A program made the position numbers and the translations under genes. The notes beneath the pieces were generated by a model. The model saw nothing but the letters and a program-made list of their open reading frames with translations, was not told where the DNA came from and ran no database searches. A DNA stretch of 64,000 nt from Zestomonas carbonaria (lineage in GTDB: Bacteria > Pseudomonadota > Gammaproteobacteria > Pseudomonadales > Pseudomonadaceae), in the NCBI RefSeq assembly GCF_904061905.1, contig NZ_CAJFCI010000080.1, forward strand, positions 62,001 to 126,000, in the 5' to 3' direction. This document shows, one piece after another, positions 17,210 through 26,754 of the stretch (position 1 is the stretch's first letter; every line of letters starts with the position of its first letter).

Positions 17210-17232
17210 TTTATTTTCTCGAGACTTGTGCC

Positions 17233-18366
17233 ATGCCTTACGTTCGTTCCGCACTTGCGCTCCTGCTCGGCCTGAATATCGGGCTGCTGTCCGGCCAGGC
17301 TGCTACAGTGCCCCTGGTCGACCGACTGGCGCGTCCTTCTCCTGTCTCCGGTTCGATTGCCGATTCCGCATTCACCGACATCCAGGCCCGGGATGGCCGG
17401 TTGCTGATCGTCGGTGAAGGCGGCCGTGTGCTTCTACGCGCCGCGGATGGCAGCCAGGTCCAGGCGGATGTGCCTGTTGATCTGTTGCTGACCGCCGTGC
17501 ATTTCGTCGATGCGCAGCACGGATGGGTCGTGGGGCACGACGGGGTCGTCCTCCATAGCGCCGATGGCGGGCACACCTGGAGCAGGCAACTCGATGGCGT
17601 GTCCATCAACCGCATCATGCAGTCCTGGGCCGAGTCCGAGGTGGCCCGGCTGGAGGCGGCCCAGGCGGCTGATCCGGACGATGAGGCGCTGGCAGAGGCC
17701 CTGGACAGCGCCATCTTTGCCCTCGACGATATCCGCAGCGGCGGCGAGGCGGGACCGTCGCATCCGCTGCTGGATGTCTGGTTCCGCAGCGATCGCGAAG
17801 GCTGGGTCGTGGGGGCCTACGGCACGATCCTGCATACCCGCGACGGTGGGAGTTCGTGGGCACTGGTGCCCGGCCTGGACAACCCCGAGCGCCTGCACCT
17901 GAATGCCGTGCTCGGCCTGGCCGACGGCAGCTTGCTGGTGGCCGGGGAGGGGGGGCGCCTGTATCGCTCCGAGGATTCCGGCGGGCATTGGCAGCCGGCC
18001 AGTCAACTGGCCGATGCTTCGCTGTACCACTTGTTGCAACTGCGCGATGGCCGTCTGCTGGCCCTGGGGTTCGGCGGCGTATTGCTGAGCAGCCTTGACC
18101 AAGGACGGAGCTGGGAAGCTCTCGAGGTGCCGGTACGGGTCAGCCTCTACGGTGGCAGCCAACTGGCGGATGGCAGCCTGCTGCTCGCGGGGCACGGTGG
18201 TGTCTTGCTGTACAGCCGGGACGGACGGGCGTTCCGCGTCTGGCGCGGCGAAAGACGGGGGGCCTGGATGGGGGCGGTGGAAGCCGATGCGGGGACGGTG
18301 GCGCTGATTGGCAGCCATGGGCTACGGATCCTCCCTCTGGATGAGCTGGAGGGACAATTGCAATGA
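17233..18366 (+). CDS. YCF48/BNR-repeat beta-propeller protein
   Basis: 377 aa from the ATG at 17233; the signal peptide YVRSALALLLGLNIGLLSGQ decides this start. Repeated blades of the form GWVVGxxGVxLHSxDGGxTW and GEGGRLYRSEDSGGHW are typical of YCF48-like/photosystem II stability (HCF136-type) propellers. These often sit before an MMPL/RND pump in DUF1302/DUF1329 clusters and are thought to help assemble membrane complexes. The stop overlaps the pump start as ATGA (18363-18366), so the two are coupled. Confidence 0.88.
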   Translation: MPYVRSALALLLGLNIGLLSGQAATVPLVDRLARPSPVSGSIADSAFTDIQARDGRLLIVGEGGRVLLRAADGSQVQADVPVDLLLTAVHFVDAQHGWVVGHDGVVLHSADGGHTWSRQLDGVSINRIMQSWAESEVARLEAAQAADPDDEALAEALDSAIFALDDIRSGGEAGPSHPLLDVWFRSDREGWVVGAYGTILHTRDGGSSWALVPGLDNPERLHLNAVLGLADGSLLVAGEGGRLYRSEDSGGHWQPASQLADASLYHLLQLRDGRLLALGFGGVLLSSLDQGRSWEALEVPVRVSLYGGSQLADGSLLLAGHGGVLLYSRDGRAFRVWRGERRGAWMGAVEADAGTVALIGSHGLRILPLDELEGQLQ

Positions 18367-20714
18367 ATGCCGAGATCCATGTGGCAACTGGTGAGCGGGG
18401 GCTGGAGCGTCTCGTTTCGGTCTGCGAGCGGTTGCTGTTCCGTCATCGCCTGGCGGTGTTGATGTTCTTTCTGGGAGCTTCGTTGCTGCTCGGCTACAAA
18501 GCGCTGGAGCTGCGTCCTGACGCCAGCTTCACGAGGATGATCCCGACCAGCCACCCCTTCGTGGCCAACTACCTGAGGTTCGAGGAGGTGCTGCGGCCGC
18601 AGAGCAATGTGCTGCGGGTGCTGGTCGAGAACCCGCAGGGAGACATTCTCAGCAAGGAGTTCCTGGAGACCCTGCGGGAGGTCAATGACAGGATCTTCTA
18701 CATCCCGGGGGTCGATCGCGGCAAACTCAAGTCGCTGTGGACGCCCAACGCCCTGTGGGCGGAAGTCACCAACGAAGGGCTGAGGTCGGGGAAGGTCATT
18801 CCGGACGACTATGACGGCAGTCCGGAGTCCCTGGCCCAGGTGCGTCTCAACATCCAGCGCGCCAACATGGTCGGCAGCTTCGTCGCCAACGATTTCCAGT
18901 CGGCGATCATCCGCGTGCCGCTGCTCGAGCGCGATCCGGAAACCGGCCAGCCACTCGACTATGGAGCGTTCACCCAGGCACTGGAGAGCGAAGTACGCGA
19001 CCACTTTGCTGCTCAGGGAGTGAGCATCCGCGTCATCGGTTTCGCCCAGATCATTGGCGACCTGCTGAGCGCGGCATCCGACATTGCCTTGTTCTTCGCC
19101 ATCACCGTCGCGCTGATCAGCGCCATGCTGTATCTGTACTGCCGCTGCTGGCGCAGCACCGCGGTTACCGTGCTGACCTGCCTGCTCACCGTACTCTGCC
19201 AGTTGGGTTTGCTCAGCCTGCTGGGCTTCGGCCTCGATCCCTACTCGATCCTCGTGCCGTTCCTGATCTTCGCCATCGGCATCAGCCACGCGGTCCAGAA
19301 CATCAATCTGGTGATGAGCGAAATGGGCAGGGGGGCCACATCACTGGAGGCTTCGCAGCGGACCTTCCGCGTTCTGTTCATTCCCGGCTCGACCGCGCTG
19401 CTGGCCGATGCCGTGGGATTCGTGACGCTACTGGTGATCGATATCGGGGTGATCCAGCAATTGGCGATCACTGCCAGCCTCGGTGTCTTCGTGGCCATTT
19501 TCACCAAGATGTTCCTGCTGCCGGTGCTGATGTCCTATGTCGGCGTCAGCCCGCGTGGCCTGCGACAGCAGAGCAAGCGCGACGAGTCGTCCTGGTCGCT
19601 GTGGCGGGGTGTCGCCGCACTGGTCCAGCCGCGATTCGCCTGGCCGCTGGTGGGGCTCGGCCTGGTCCTGCTCGGGTTGGGGTACTACGGTGCGCGCGAT
19701 CTGAAGATCGGCGACCTGGATGCCGGTGCCCCGGAGTTCCGCCCCGAGTCGCGCTACAACCGTGACAATGCCTACCTGCTGGAGCACTACAGCACCAGTA
19801 CGGATGTGTTCGTGGTGATGTTCAAGACGCCCCAGGAGCAGTGCTCGCGCTTCCCGGCCGCCGACCTGGCCAACCGCCTGGAGCGGGAGTTGCTCGAGGT
19901 CGAGGGCGTGGAGTCGGTGCAGTCGCTGTACCGGACCATGCGCTTCAACATCATGGCCCGCAACGAGGGCAATCCCAAGTGGGCCGAATTCTCCCGCGAC
20001 CGCTACGTCATGGGCGAGGCGCGCACCGGCGTGCCCGGCGAACTGGTGGACCGCGACTGCAGCATCGCGCCGATCAGCTTCTACCTGTCCGACCACAAGG
20101 CCGAGACCCTGGGCCGGGTGGTGAGCGCGGTGACCACCTTCGCGGAGAAGCATGCCGATGGCGATTTCGAGATCCTCATGGCCGCTGGCAATGCCGGCAT
20201 AGAGGCGGCGACCAACATCGTCATCAAACAGTCCGAACGGCAGATGCTGATCCTGGTCTTCCTCATCATTGGCGCCATGGTCTGGCTGGAGTTTCGTTCG
20301 TTGCGGGTGGCCTTCGCCCTGATGGCGCCGCTGTACCTCTCCACCGTGCTCTGCGAGGCTGTCATGGCACAGATAGGGCTCGGGGTGAAGATCGCCACCT
20401 TGCCGGTGATCGCCCTGGGCGTGGGCATCGGTGTCGACTACGGCATCTACCTGTACAGCCGGCTGGAGAACTTCCTGGCCCGAGGGTTGGATTTCCAGAG
20501 CGCACTTTTCGAGTCTCTGAAGACGACGGGCAGTTCGGTGGCCTTCACTGGCCTGACCCTGGCCCTGGGGGTGGCGACCTGGGTCTTTTCGGCGCTGAAG
20601 TTCCAGGCCGACATGGGCTTGCTGCTGGTGCTGCTGTTCCTCTGGAACATGGTCGGCGCCCTGTTGCTCATGCCGGCACTGGCGTCGCTGCTTCTCGGCA
20701 GGAAGGGGCGCTGA
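18363..20714 (+). CDS. RND/MMPL-family inner-membrane transporter
   Basis: 783 aa. It has about 12 membrane segments in two halves, each with a large periplasmic loop after the first helix (first helix about 30-50, second set from about 395). Motifs such as GFGLDPYSILVPFLIFAIGI and GVGIGVDYGIYLYSRL match the MMPL/SSD-like RND branch (hopanoid, lipid and sterol exporters). It is driven by the proton gradient. Being last in the DUF1302-DUF1329-propeller operon, it is the energised part of that transport system. The substrate is unknown; hydrophobic or lipid-like is likely. Confidence 0.9.
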   Translation: MNAEIHVATGERGLERLVSVCERLLFRHRLAVLMFFLGASLLLGYKALELRPDASFTRMIPTSHPFVANYLRFEEVLRPQSNVLRVLVENPQGDILSKEFLETLREVNDRIFYIPGVDRGKLKSLWTPNALWAEVTNEGLRSGKVIPDDYDGSPESLAQVRLNIQRANMVGSFVANDFQSAIIRVPLLERDPETGQPLDYGAFTQALESEVRDHFAAQGVSIRVIGFAQIIGDLLSAASDIALFFAITVALISAMLYLYCRCWRSTAVTVLTCLLTVLCQLGLLSLLGFGLDPYSILVPFLIFAIGISHAVQNINLVMSEMGRGATSLEASQRTFRVLFIPGSTALLADAVGFVTLLVIDIGVIQQLAITASLGVFVAIFTKMFLLPVLMSYVGVSPRGLRQQSKRDESSWSLWRGVAALVQPRFAWPLVGLGLVLLGLGYYGARDLKIGDLDAGAPEFRPESRYNRDNAYLLEHYSTSTDVFVVMFKTPQEQCSRFPAADLANRLERELLEVEGVESVQSLYRTMRFNIMARNEGNPKWAEFSRDRYVMGEARTGVPGELVDRDCSIAPISFYLSDHKAETLGRVVSAVTTFAEKHADGDFEILMAAGNAGIEAATNIVIKQSERQMLILVFLIIGAMVWLEFRSLRVAFALMAPLYLSTVLCEAVMAQIGLGVKIATLPVIALGVGIGVDYGIYLYSRLENFLARGLDFQSALFESLKTTGSSVAFTGLTLALGVATWVFSALKFQADMGLLLVLLFLWNMVGALLLMPALASLLLGRKGR

Positions 20715-20725
20715 CGGGCCTGTCC

Positions 20726-21778
20726 CTACACTGCGCGGCGCCGCTGGCGGGCCAGCTTGCGCCGCGCGGAATGATCGGGAACGTGCTGCTTGCGCCACTC
20801 GCGCGGGCTCATGCCGAACCAGCGATGGAAGGCCCGTGAGAAGGCGCTGAGATCGGCATAGCCCAGTATCCCGGCCAGTTGGGTGAGGTCGATGGCCGAG
20901 TCGCGCAGATGGCTGCTGGCCATGGCCTGGCGGGTCTGGTCCAGCAACTGCTGGAACGAGGTGCCTTCTTCGGCCAGGTAGCGCTGCAGGGTACGGGGGC
21001 TGAGCATCAGGTATTGGGAGATCTGCTCGATGCTCACCCGTCCGTTGGGCAGCAGGCTGCGCAGCACCTGCTGCACATGGGTGGGTAGTTCGCGGATGGT
21101 GATCTGGTCCAGAGTGCTCAGGTGCTGGCGGATCAGGCGGTGCAGTTCCGGGTCGGCGGAAAACAGCGGCGTTTCGAGCAGGCGGGCATCGAAGATCCAG
21201 GCATTGAACGGTGTGTTGAACTGCGGCACCAGCCCGAGCAATCGCTTGTACGACTGAGGCTCGACGACCGGGGCGTGCTGAAGCAGCAGTGCGCTCGGTT
21301 GCCAGCGGCTGCCCAGCAGGGTGCGCATCAGTTGCATGGCGACACCAGCGACGATCTCGATGGCCAGCCGCAGATTGGGCAGGTTGTCGATGTCCACGAC
21401 GTCATAGTGCAGCAGGGCGTGGTCGCCCTCGATCTCCAGGCGGACCTCCGCCGCGCTGGCATGCAGATGGAAATACTGGCTGAGCTCGCGCAGGGCGTCG
21501 CCGACGTCCTTGGCATTGCGGATCAGGTAGAGCAGCGGGCCGAAGACCCCGACACCCTGGTGCAGCCCGAACTCCAGGGCGAAGAACGGATTGCCGGAGC
21601 GCAGCTCTCCGATTTCCAGCAGCCTGACGAACTTCCGGTAGGAAATGAGGTGCTCCGGGCGCTCCAGCGAGTCGCCGGGCAGGCCGGCGTCCTTCAGCAG
21701 TTGCGCCGCCTGCAGGTCATACAGCGCGGCGAACTCGGCCAAGCCATGAAGGGCCGAGGCCCGTGCGAGATCAGTCAT
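20726..21778 (-). CDS. AraC-family regulator with PF12625-type N-terminus
   Basis: 350 aa. The N-terminal effector domain (arabinose-binding-of-AraC type, as in OruR/QhpR-like proteins) is followed by a C-terminal double helix-turn-helix (about 245-340, ending LSAFSRAFHRWFGMSPREWRK). It is convergent with the RND gene (11 bp apart) and divergent from the DUF1254 pair. The intergenic region holds a TGGCGT direct repeat with 21-bp spacing, and matching repeats occur at two more promoters of this region. It therefore probably activates the whole 11-25 kb cluster in response to a pathway compound. Confidence 0.9.
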   Translation of the reverse strand: MTDLARASALHGLAEFAALYDLQAAQLLKDAGLPGDSLERPEHLISYRKFVRLLEIGELRSGNPFFALEFGLHQGVGVFGPLLYLIRNAKDVGDALRELSQYFHLHASAAEVRLEIEGDHALLHYDVVDIDNLPNLRLAIEIVAGVAMQLMRTLLGSRWQPSALLLQHAPVVEPQSYKRLLGLVPQFNTPFNAWIFDARLLETPLFSADPELHRLIRQHLSTLDQITIRELPTHVQQVLRSLLPNGRVSIEQISQYLMLSPRTLQRYLAEEGTSFQQLLDQTRQAMASSHLRDSAIDLTQLAGILGYADLSAFSRAFHRWFGMSPREWRKQHVPDHSARRKLARQRRRAV

Positions 21779-21800
21779 GTCGGGTCCGTTATCGTTATTT

Positions 21801-21827
21801 TGGCGTAATTTATCAGGTTTATGGCGT
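21801..21827 (+). promoter_or_regulatory. AraC-type operator for the DUF1254 operon (site A)
   Basis: TGGCGT at 21801 repeated at 21822 (21-bp spacing). It lies 87 bp before the DUF1254 start at 21914 and just upstream of the AraC gene itself, so it may also autoregulate. Confidence 0.65.
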
Positions 21828-21913
21828 TTCCGGTCAAATAGTCATTCATCGAAGTCGCTACCTTTTCCAGCAGATTTGCCTCCGATCATGTGTGCTACCT
21901 GGGAGTTCGTTCG

Positions 21914-23365
21914 ATGGATAACAAGAAACTGTGGCTGCTGCTGTTTGCGCTCTCTGCCGGGAGCGCCAGCCTGGGTGCGAGTGCCGTCATGGCTGCGGAG
22001 CCCGGTGCTGCGGCTCCGACTTCGGCTCACCAGCTTGCGCCTGAAGAACTGCAGACCCTGGTGCGGGATGTCTACCAGTACGCCTACCCGCTGGTGCTCA
22101 TGGACATCACCATGCGCCAGGCCACCAATGTCGCGGATGCCACCAGTCATCCGCAACGCGCGCCGCTGAATCAGTTCGCCCAATTCCGCAGCCACCCGGC
22201 AGCGGGGGACCGGGATGTGGTGCGCTTCAACTTCGACACGCTGTATTCGCTCGCCTGGCTGGATGTCGGCAAGGAGCCCGTGGTTCTGTCCCTGCCGGAT
22301 GGCAAGGGGCGTTACTACCTGGCGCCGCTGCTGGACATGTGGACGGACGTCTTCGCCGTACCGGGCAGTCGTACGACTGGCGGCAAGGCTGGGAACTTCG
22401 CCATCGCTGCCCCTTCCTGGCAGGGTGAACTCCCCGACGGGGTGGAGCTGATCCGTGCCCCCACGCCGATGGTGTGGGCCATCCTGCGCACCCAGACCAA
22501 CGGGCCGGCCGACTATGCCGCCGTCCACAAGATGCAGGATCAGTATCGTCTGACGCCCCTCAGCCAGTGGGGGAAGGACTACGCCCCGCCGCGCGGACTG
22601 CCGGTCGACCCACAGGTCGATAACCTCACGCCGCCCCAGCAACAGATCAACCAGATGAGCGGTATCGAGCTGTTCACGCGCTTCGCGGAGTTGCTCAAGC
22701 AGTACCCGCCGCATGCCAACGACTACCCGATCCTGTTTCGTATGAAGCGCCTCGGGCTGGTGCCTGGCCAGGCGTTCGACGTGAAGGGCCTGGACAAGGC
22801 CACCGTGGCGGCGATCAACGACGGGGCACGGAAGGGACTGCTGGACATGCAGGATGTCGTCGCGACCGGTGCGATCGGCAAACGGGTCAACGGCTGGAAC
22901 TGGTTCGAGGGGTTGGGCACCTACGGCACCTCCTACCGCGCACGCGCCACCGTCGCGATGGCCGGGCTGGGAGCGAACCTGCCGGAAGATGCCATCTATC
23001 CCAATGCCTATGTGGACGCCGAGGGACGGCCGTTCTCCGGCGAGCATGCCTACGTGCTGCGTTTCGAGAAGGGCCAGTTGCCCCCGGTAGACGCCTTCTG
23101 GTCGCTGACCATGTACGACGAGCAGGGCTTCCAGGTCGCCAACCCGATCGACCGCTTCGCCATCGGCGACCGGGACGATCTGCGCTTCGAGCCGGACGGC
23201 GCCCTGGAAATCCTCATCCAGCACCGCACCCCGGAGCAGTCGCGCCAGGGCAACTGGTTGCCCGCGCCCGCCGGCAATTTCCAGGTGACCATGCGTCTGT
23301 TCTCGCCGCAGTGGGCGGCCCGTACCGGGGCGTGGGTGCCGCCGGCCATCCGCCGGGTCGAGTGA
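21914..23365 (+). CDS. DUF1254/DUF1214 protein, copy 1
   Basis: 483 aa with an N-terminal signal (LWLLLFALSAGSASLGASAVMA). The DUF1254 part (about 45-200) contains VYQYAYPLVLMDITMRQATN and FNFDTLYSLAWLDV; the C-terminal DUF1214 part includes FWSLTMYDEQGFQVANPIDRF. The family is periplasmic and of unknown enzymology, found with oxidative catabolic genes. A GGGAG lies before the start. It is paired with a paralogue 37 bp downstream, and both are probably transcribed from operator site A. Confidence 0.9.
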   Translation: MDNKKLWLLLFALSAGSASLGASAVMAAEPGAAAPTSAHQLAPEELQTLVRDVYQYAYPLVLMDITMRQATNVADATSHPQRAPLNQFAQFRSHPAAGDRDVVRFNFDTLYSLAWLDVGKEPVVLSLPDGKGRYYLAPLLDMWTDVFAVPGSRTTGGKAGNFAIAAPSWQGELPDGVELIRAPTPMVWAILRTQTNGPADYAAVHKMQDQYRLTPLSQWGKDYAPPRGLPVDPQVDNLTPPQQQINQMSGIELFTRFAELLKQYPPHANDYPILFRMKRLGLVPGQAFDVKGLDKATVAAINDGARKGLLDMQDVVATGAIGKRVNGWNWFEGLGTYGTSYRARATVAMAGLGANLPEDAIYPNAYVDAEGRPFSGEHAYVLRFEKGQLPPVDAFWSLTMYDEQGFQVANPIDRFAIGDRDDLRFEPDGALEILIQHRTPEQSRQGNWLPAPAGNFQVTMRLFSPQWAARTGAWVPPAIRRVE

Positions 23366-23402
23366 CGGCGGCCTATAGCCGCGTACGAATAAGGAAAAGA
23401 AC

Positions 23403-24803
23403 ATGAAAAAACTGCTGCTGCCTTCTGCCCTGGGTCTGTCGTTGCTCTGTCCGTCCCTGGCGGTACAGGCCCTGCCGTCCCTCACACCCGAGGAGGCTCG
23501 CGAAATCGCCCGTGACGCCTACATCTATGGTTATCCGCTGGTGCTGATGCAGGTGACCCGCGAAGTGGCGACCAACGTCGCCGAGCCCGGCGGGATACGC
23601 GCCCCGATCAACCAACTGACACATGCGCGGGTGTTCCCGGACGCGTCCTACACCGATGTGGTACGGCCCAATGCCGATACGCTCTACAGCGCGATGAGCT
23701 ACGACGTGTCCCGAGAGCCCCTGGTCATCGAGGTGCCGGATTCCGCTGGACGCTACTACCTGATGCCCATGCTGGATTTCTGGACCGATGTGTTCACCTC
23801 CTCGGGTTCGCGCACCACGGGCAATGGCGCACAGACCCTGGCGGTCGTCGGGCCGGCATGGCAGGGTAGGCTGCCGGCGGGCGTCAGGATGTACCGCAGC
23901 CCCACCGCTTCCGGCGTGCTGATCGGTCGCATCCAGACCAACGGCAAGGCGGATTATGCCGCCGTACACCAGTTCCAGGACGGCATGAAGACCTATCCGT
24001 TGAGCGCCTATGGCAAGCCCTACGTAGCTCCCAAGGGAACGGTGAATCCGCAGCAGGACATGACAGCTCCGCCGTTACAGCTTGACCGCATGAGCGGCGA
24101 GGTGTTCTTCAGCCGTTTTGCCGAGCTCCTGAAGGACAACCCGCCGCACGCCAACGACAATCCGATCCTGGATCGCATGCAGCGTATCGGCCTCGAGGTT
24201 GGCAAGGACTTCTCTTACGACGCTGCGCCCCAGGTGGTGCGCGATGCCCTGGACGCGGCACCGGCCGACGCGCTCAAGCAGATCAAGCAGGCCTTCCGCC
24301 ATTCGGGCGTGACGGCCAATGGCTGGCGCACCAACCTGACGGCCATCGGCACCTATGGCACCGACTACCTGCGCCGCGCCGGCGTGGCCTATGCCGGGCT
24401 CGGCGCCAACCCCATCGAGGATGCGATCTACCCGACGGCGTTCGTGGACAGCGAGGGGCGGCCGCTGGACGGCGGGCAGCGCTATGTCCTGCATTTCGCC
24501 AAGGAGCAGATTCCGCCGGTACGGGCCTTCTGGTCGCTGACCATGTACGACGAGCGCCAGCTGTTCACGGAAAACCCCATCGAGCGCTTTGCCATCGGTG
24601 ACCGCGACAAGCTGGTGTTCAATCCGGACGGCTCGCTGGACATCTACATCCAGCGTGAATCGCCTGGCAAGGACAAGGAAGACAACTGGCTGCCGACTCC
24701 GGCCAAGGGGCAGTTCTCGATGAACCTTCGCCTGTACTGGCCCAAGGGCCAGGCCCTCGACGGTGTGACCTGGTTGCCGCCTGCCGTCGAACGCGTGGAC
24801 TGA
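23403..24803 (+). CDS. DUF1254/DUF1214 protein, copy 2
   Basis: 466 aa with a signal peptide (LLLPSALGLSLLCPSLAVQA). Same domain order as copy 1 and clearly a paralogue: AYIYGYPLVLMQVTREVATN, RPNADTLYSAMSYDV, FWSLTMYDERQLFTENPIERF. Divergence between the two is large enough to suggest an old duplication with separate roles or a heteromer. Second gene of the operon; the 229-bp gap that follows holds a direct repeat of CATCGGCAGG (24861-24870 and 24880-24889). Confidence 0.9.
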   Translation: MKKLLLPSALGLSLLCPSLAVQALPSLTPEEAREIARDAYIYGYPLVLMQVTREVATNVAEPGGIRAPINQLTHARVFPDASYTDVVRPNADTLYSAMSYDVSREPLVIEVPDSAGRYYLMPMLDFWTDVFTSSGSRTTGNGAQTLAVVGPAWQGRLPAGVRMYRSPTASGVLIGRIQTNGKADYAAVHQFQDGMKTYPLSAYGKPYVAPKGTVNPQQDMTAPPLQLDRMSGEVFFSRFAELLKDNPPHANDNPILDRMQRIGLEVGKDFSYDAAPQVVRDALDAAPADALKQIKQAFRHSGVTANGWRTNLTAIGTYGTDYLRRAGVAYAGLGANPIEDAIYPTAFVDSEGRPLDGGQRYVLHFAKEQIPPVRAFWSLTMYDERQLFTENPIERFAIGDRDKLVFNPDGSLDIYIQRESPGKDKEDNWLPTPAKGQFSMNLRLYWPKGQALDGVTWLPPAVERVD

Positions 24804-24855
24804 GCCCTGGCACCGGTGGCCCGCATCGCGGCCACCGGAGCAGTCGTTCTCCTCC

Positions 24856-24889
24856 TGCCACATCGGCAGGTTCAACTGGCATCGGCAGG
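24856..24889 (+). promoter_or_regulatory. Possible weak fourth AraC-type site before the acyl-CoA ligase
   Basis: TGCCAC and TGGCAT are 21 bp apart, the spacing of sites A-C, but the half-sites are poorer. The same stretch holds a CATCGGCAGG direct repeat. It ends about 143 bp before the ligase start. Confidence 0.3.
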
Positions 24890-25031
24890 TAAATCATTGG
24901 CGCGATCGATCAAGTATTGCCTGGTGTCGTCGATGCAGACTCCCTGTGAATGAAGCGCCCGGGTACAGGCGCGGGATGCCCGCATGCCCGGGCTGCAACG
25001 GGCCACCCGGTTCTGGAAAGTAGAGGTTCAG

Positions 25032-26663
25032 ATGCAAGACCTGATGATGGCGGACCAGTTGAACATCGGCATGATCATGCGTCACGCCGAGCAGATCGCG
25101 GCGGATGTCGAGATCGTTTCCGTGCTCGGCGATGGGACGCGCCATCGCTATACCTATTCGGAGGCCTTCGCTCGCAGCCGCCGGCTGGCCAACGCCCTGG
25201 ACCGCCTTGGAGTGGCGAGCGGAAGCTGCGTTGCCACGCTGGCCTGGAACGACTACCGGCATTTCGAGCTGTACTACGCCATTCCTTGTTCCGGGCGGAT
25301 CTGCCACACCATCAACCCGAGGCTGTTTCCCGAGCAGATCGCCTACATCATCAACCATGCCCACGACTCGGTTCTTTTCTTCGATCCGCAGTTCATGCCC
25401 CTGCTCGAAAAGCTCCAGGCCGGCCTGCCCGAGGACATGCAGTACGTGGCGCTGTGCGCGGCCGATGCCCTGCCTGCCTCGACGCTGCCGAACCTGAAGA
25501 GCTACGAGGCGCTGCTGGCGTGCGAGTCCGATCGGTACGACTGGCCGGTACTGGATGAGCGTACGCCCAGTGGCCTCTGCTACACCTCCGGAACCACCGG
25601 CAACCCCAAGGGGGTGCTCTACAGCCACCGCAGCACCTTGCTGCACAACCTGGCCGGCAGCCTGTCGGAGGCGGCTGGCCTGCGGGCCCAGGATACGGTG
25701 CTGCCGATAGTGCCGATGTTCCACGTCAACGCCTGGGGCATGCCCTACAGTGCGGCCATGATCGGCGCGAGACTGGTGCTACCCGGGCCGAAGGCCGGGG
25801 ATGGCGAGACGCTGGCCAGCCTGATCAACGAAGAACGGGTTACCTACGCCTTGGGAGTGCCGACCGTCTGGCTGGCGCTGCTCAATCACCTGGACCGGAG
25901 CGGCGTGCCCATCCCCAGCCTCAAGCGCGCGGTGTCCGGAGGTTCCGCGTGTCCGCCGAGCCTGGTCGAGCGCATGGAACACTATGGTGTGACCCTGGAG
26001 ATCGGTTGGGGGATGACGGAAACCAGTCCCCTGGGTACCTACAACCGCCCTCAGCCGTGGTACCAGGCGCTGGAGGATGAAGAGCGGATACGGCAGAAGG
26101 TCAAGGCCGGGCGGCAGGTATTCGGCATCAGTCTGCGTATCGTCGATGAGCTGGGCGTCGAGTTGCCGCGTGACGGCCAAACCTCCGGAGCCCTGCAGGC
26201 GCGCGGCCCGTGGGTGTGCGCCGGCTATTTCGGCGGCAAGCCCACAGAGGGCTGGTTCGATACCGGCGATGTGGCCACGCTGGATGAGCGTGGCTACCTG
26301 CAGATCACCGACCGCATCAAGGACGTGATCAAGTCCGGCGGCGAGTGGATCAGTTCGATCGATATCGAGAACGCCGTGATGACCCATCCGGATGTGGCCG
26401 AGGCGGCAGTGATTGGCGTGGTGCACGCCATATGGGGGGAGCGCCCCCTGTTGCTGGTCGTGCCCCGCCCTGGAACCTCTCCGCAGGCGGACGATCTGCT
26501 GGGCTTCCTCGAAGGCAAGGTTGCCAAGTGGTGGATTCCCGACGCCTGTGAACTACTTGCGCAGTTGCCGTACACCGCCACCGGCAAGGTCAGCAAGAAG
26601 GAGTTGCGGGAGCGGTTCGCCGACTATCTGTGGCCTGCCGCGGAGCGTTCGCTCCGACCATAG
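25032..26663 (+). CDS. Acyl-CoA ligase (long-chain fatty-acid type)
   Basis: 543 aa from the ATG at 25032, preceded by AGAGG. ATP-dependent activation of a carboxylic acid to its CoA thioester. Motifs: YTSGTTGNPKGVLYSHRS (P-loop), GWGMTETSPLG, DTGDVATLDERGYLQITDR, RIKDVIKSGGEWIS and the catalytic lysine region TGKVSKKELRE. It resembles the medium/long-chain FadD-like group (AlkK type). It presumably activates the acid formed by the alcohol dehydrogenase/SDR steps encoded downstream, feeding beta-oxidation and, through 3-hydroxyacyl-CoA, the PHA synthase. The substrate cannot be read from the sequence. Confidence 0.9.
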   Translation: MQDLMMADQLNIGMIMRHAEQIAADVEIVSVLGDGTRHRYTYSEAFARSRRLANALDRLGVASGSCVATLAWNDYRHFELYYAIPCSGRICHTINPRLFPEQIAYIINHAHDSVLFFDPQFMPLLEKLQAGLPEDMQYVALCAADALPASTLPNLKSYEALLACESDRYDWPVLDERTPSGLCYTSGTTGNPKGVLYSHRSTLLHNLAGSLSEAAGLRAQDTVLPIVPMFHVNAWGMPYSAAMIGARLVLPGPKAGDGETLASLINEERVTYALGVPTVWLALLNHLDRSGVPIPSLKRAVSGGSACPPSLVERMEHYGVTLEIGWGMTETSPLGTYNRPQPWYQALEDEERIRQKVKAGRQVFGISLRIVDELGVELPRDGQTSGALQARGPWVCAGYFGGKPTEGWFDTGDVATLDERGYLQITDRIKDVIKSGGEWISSIDIENAVMTHPDVAEAAVIGVVHAIWGERPLLLVVPRPGTSPQADDLLGFLEGKVAKWWIPDACELLAQLPYTATGKVSKKELRERFADYLWPAAERSLRP

Positions 26664-26754
26664 CCCCGACTGCCTCCAGATACAGAAATCTATCCGGTCC
26701 GGCCACCGTGTGCTCGGCAGGTCAGGCCGGAGCGCCTATCCAAAGGTTTCCATC

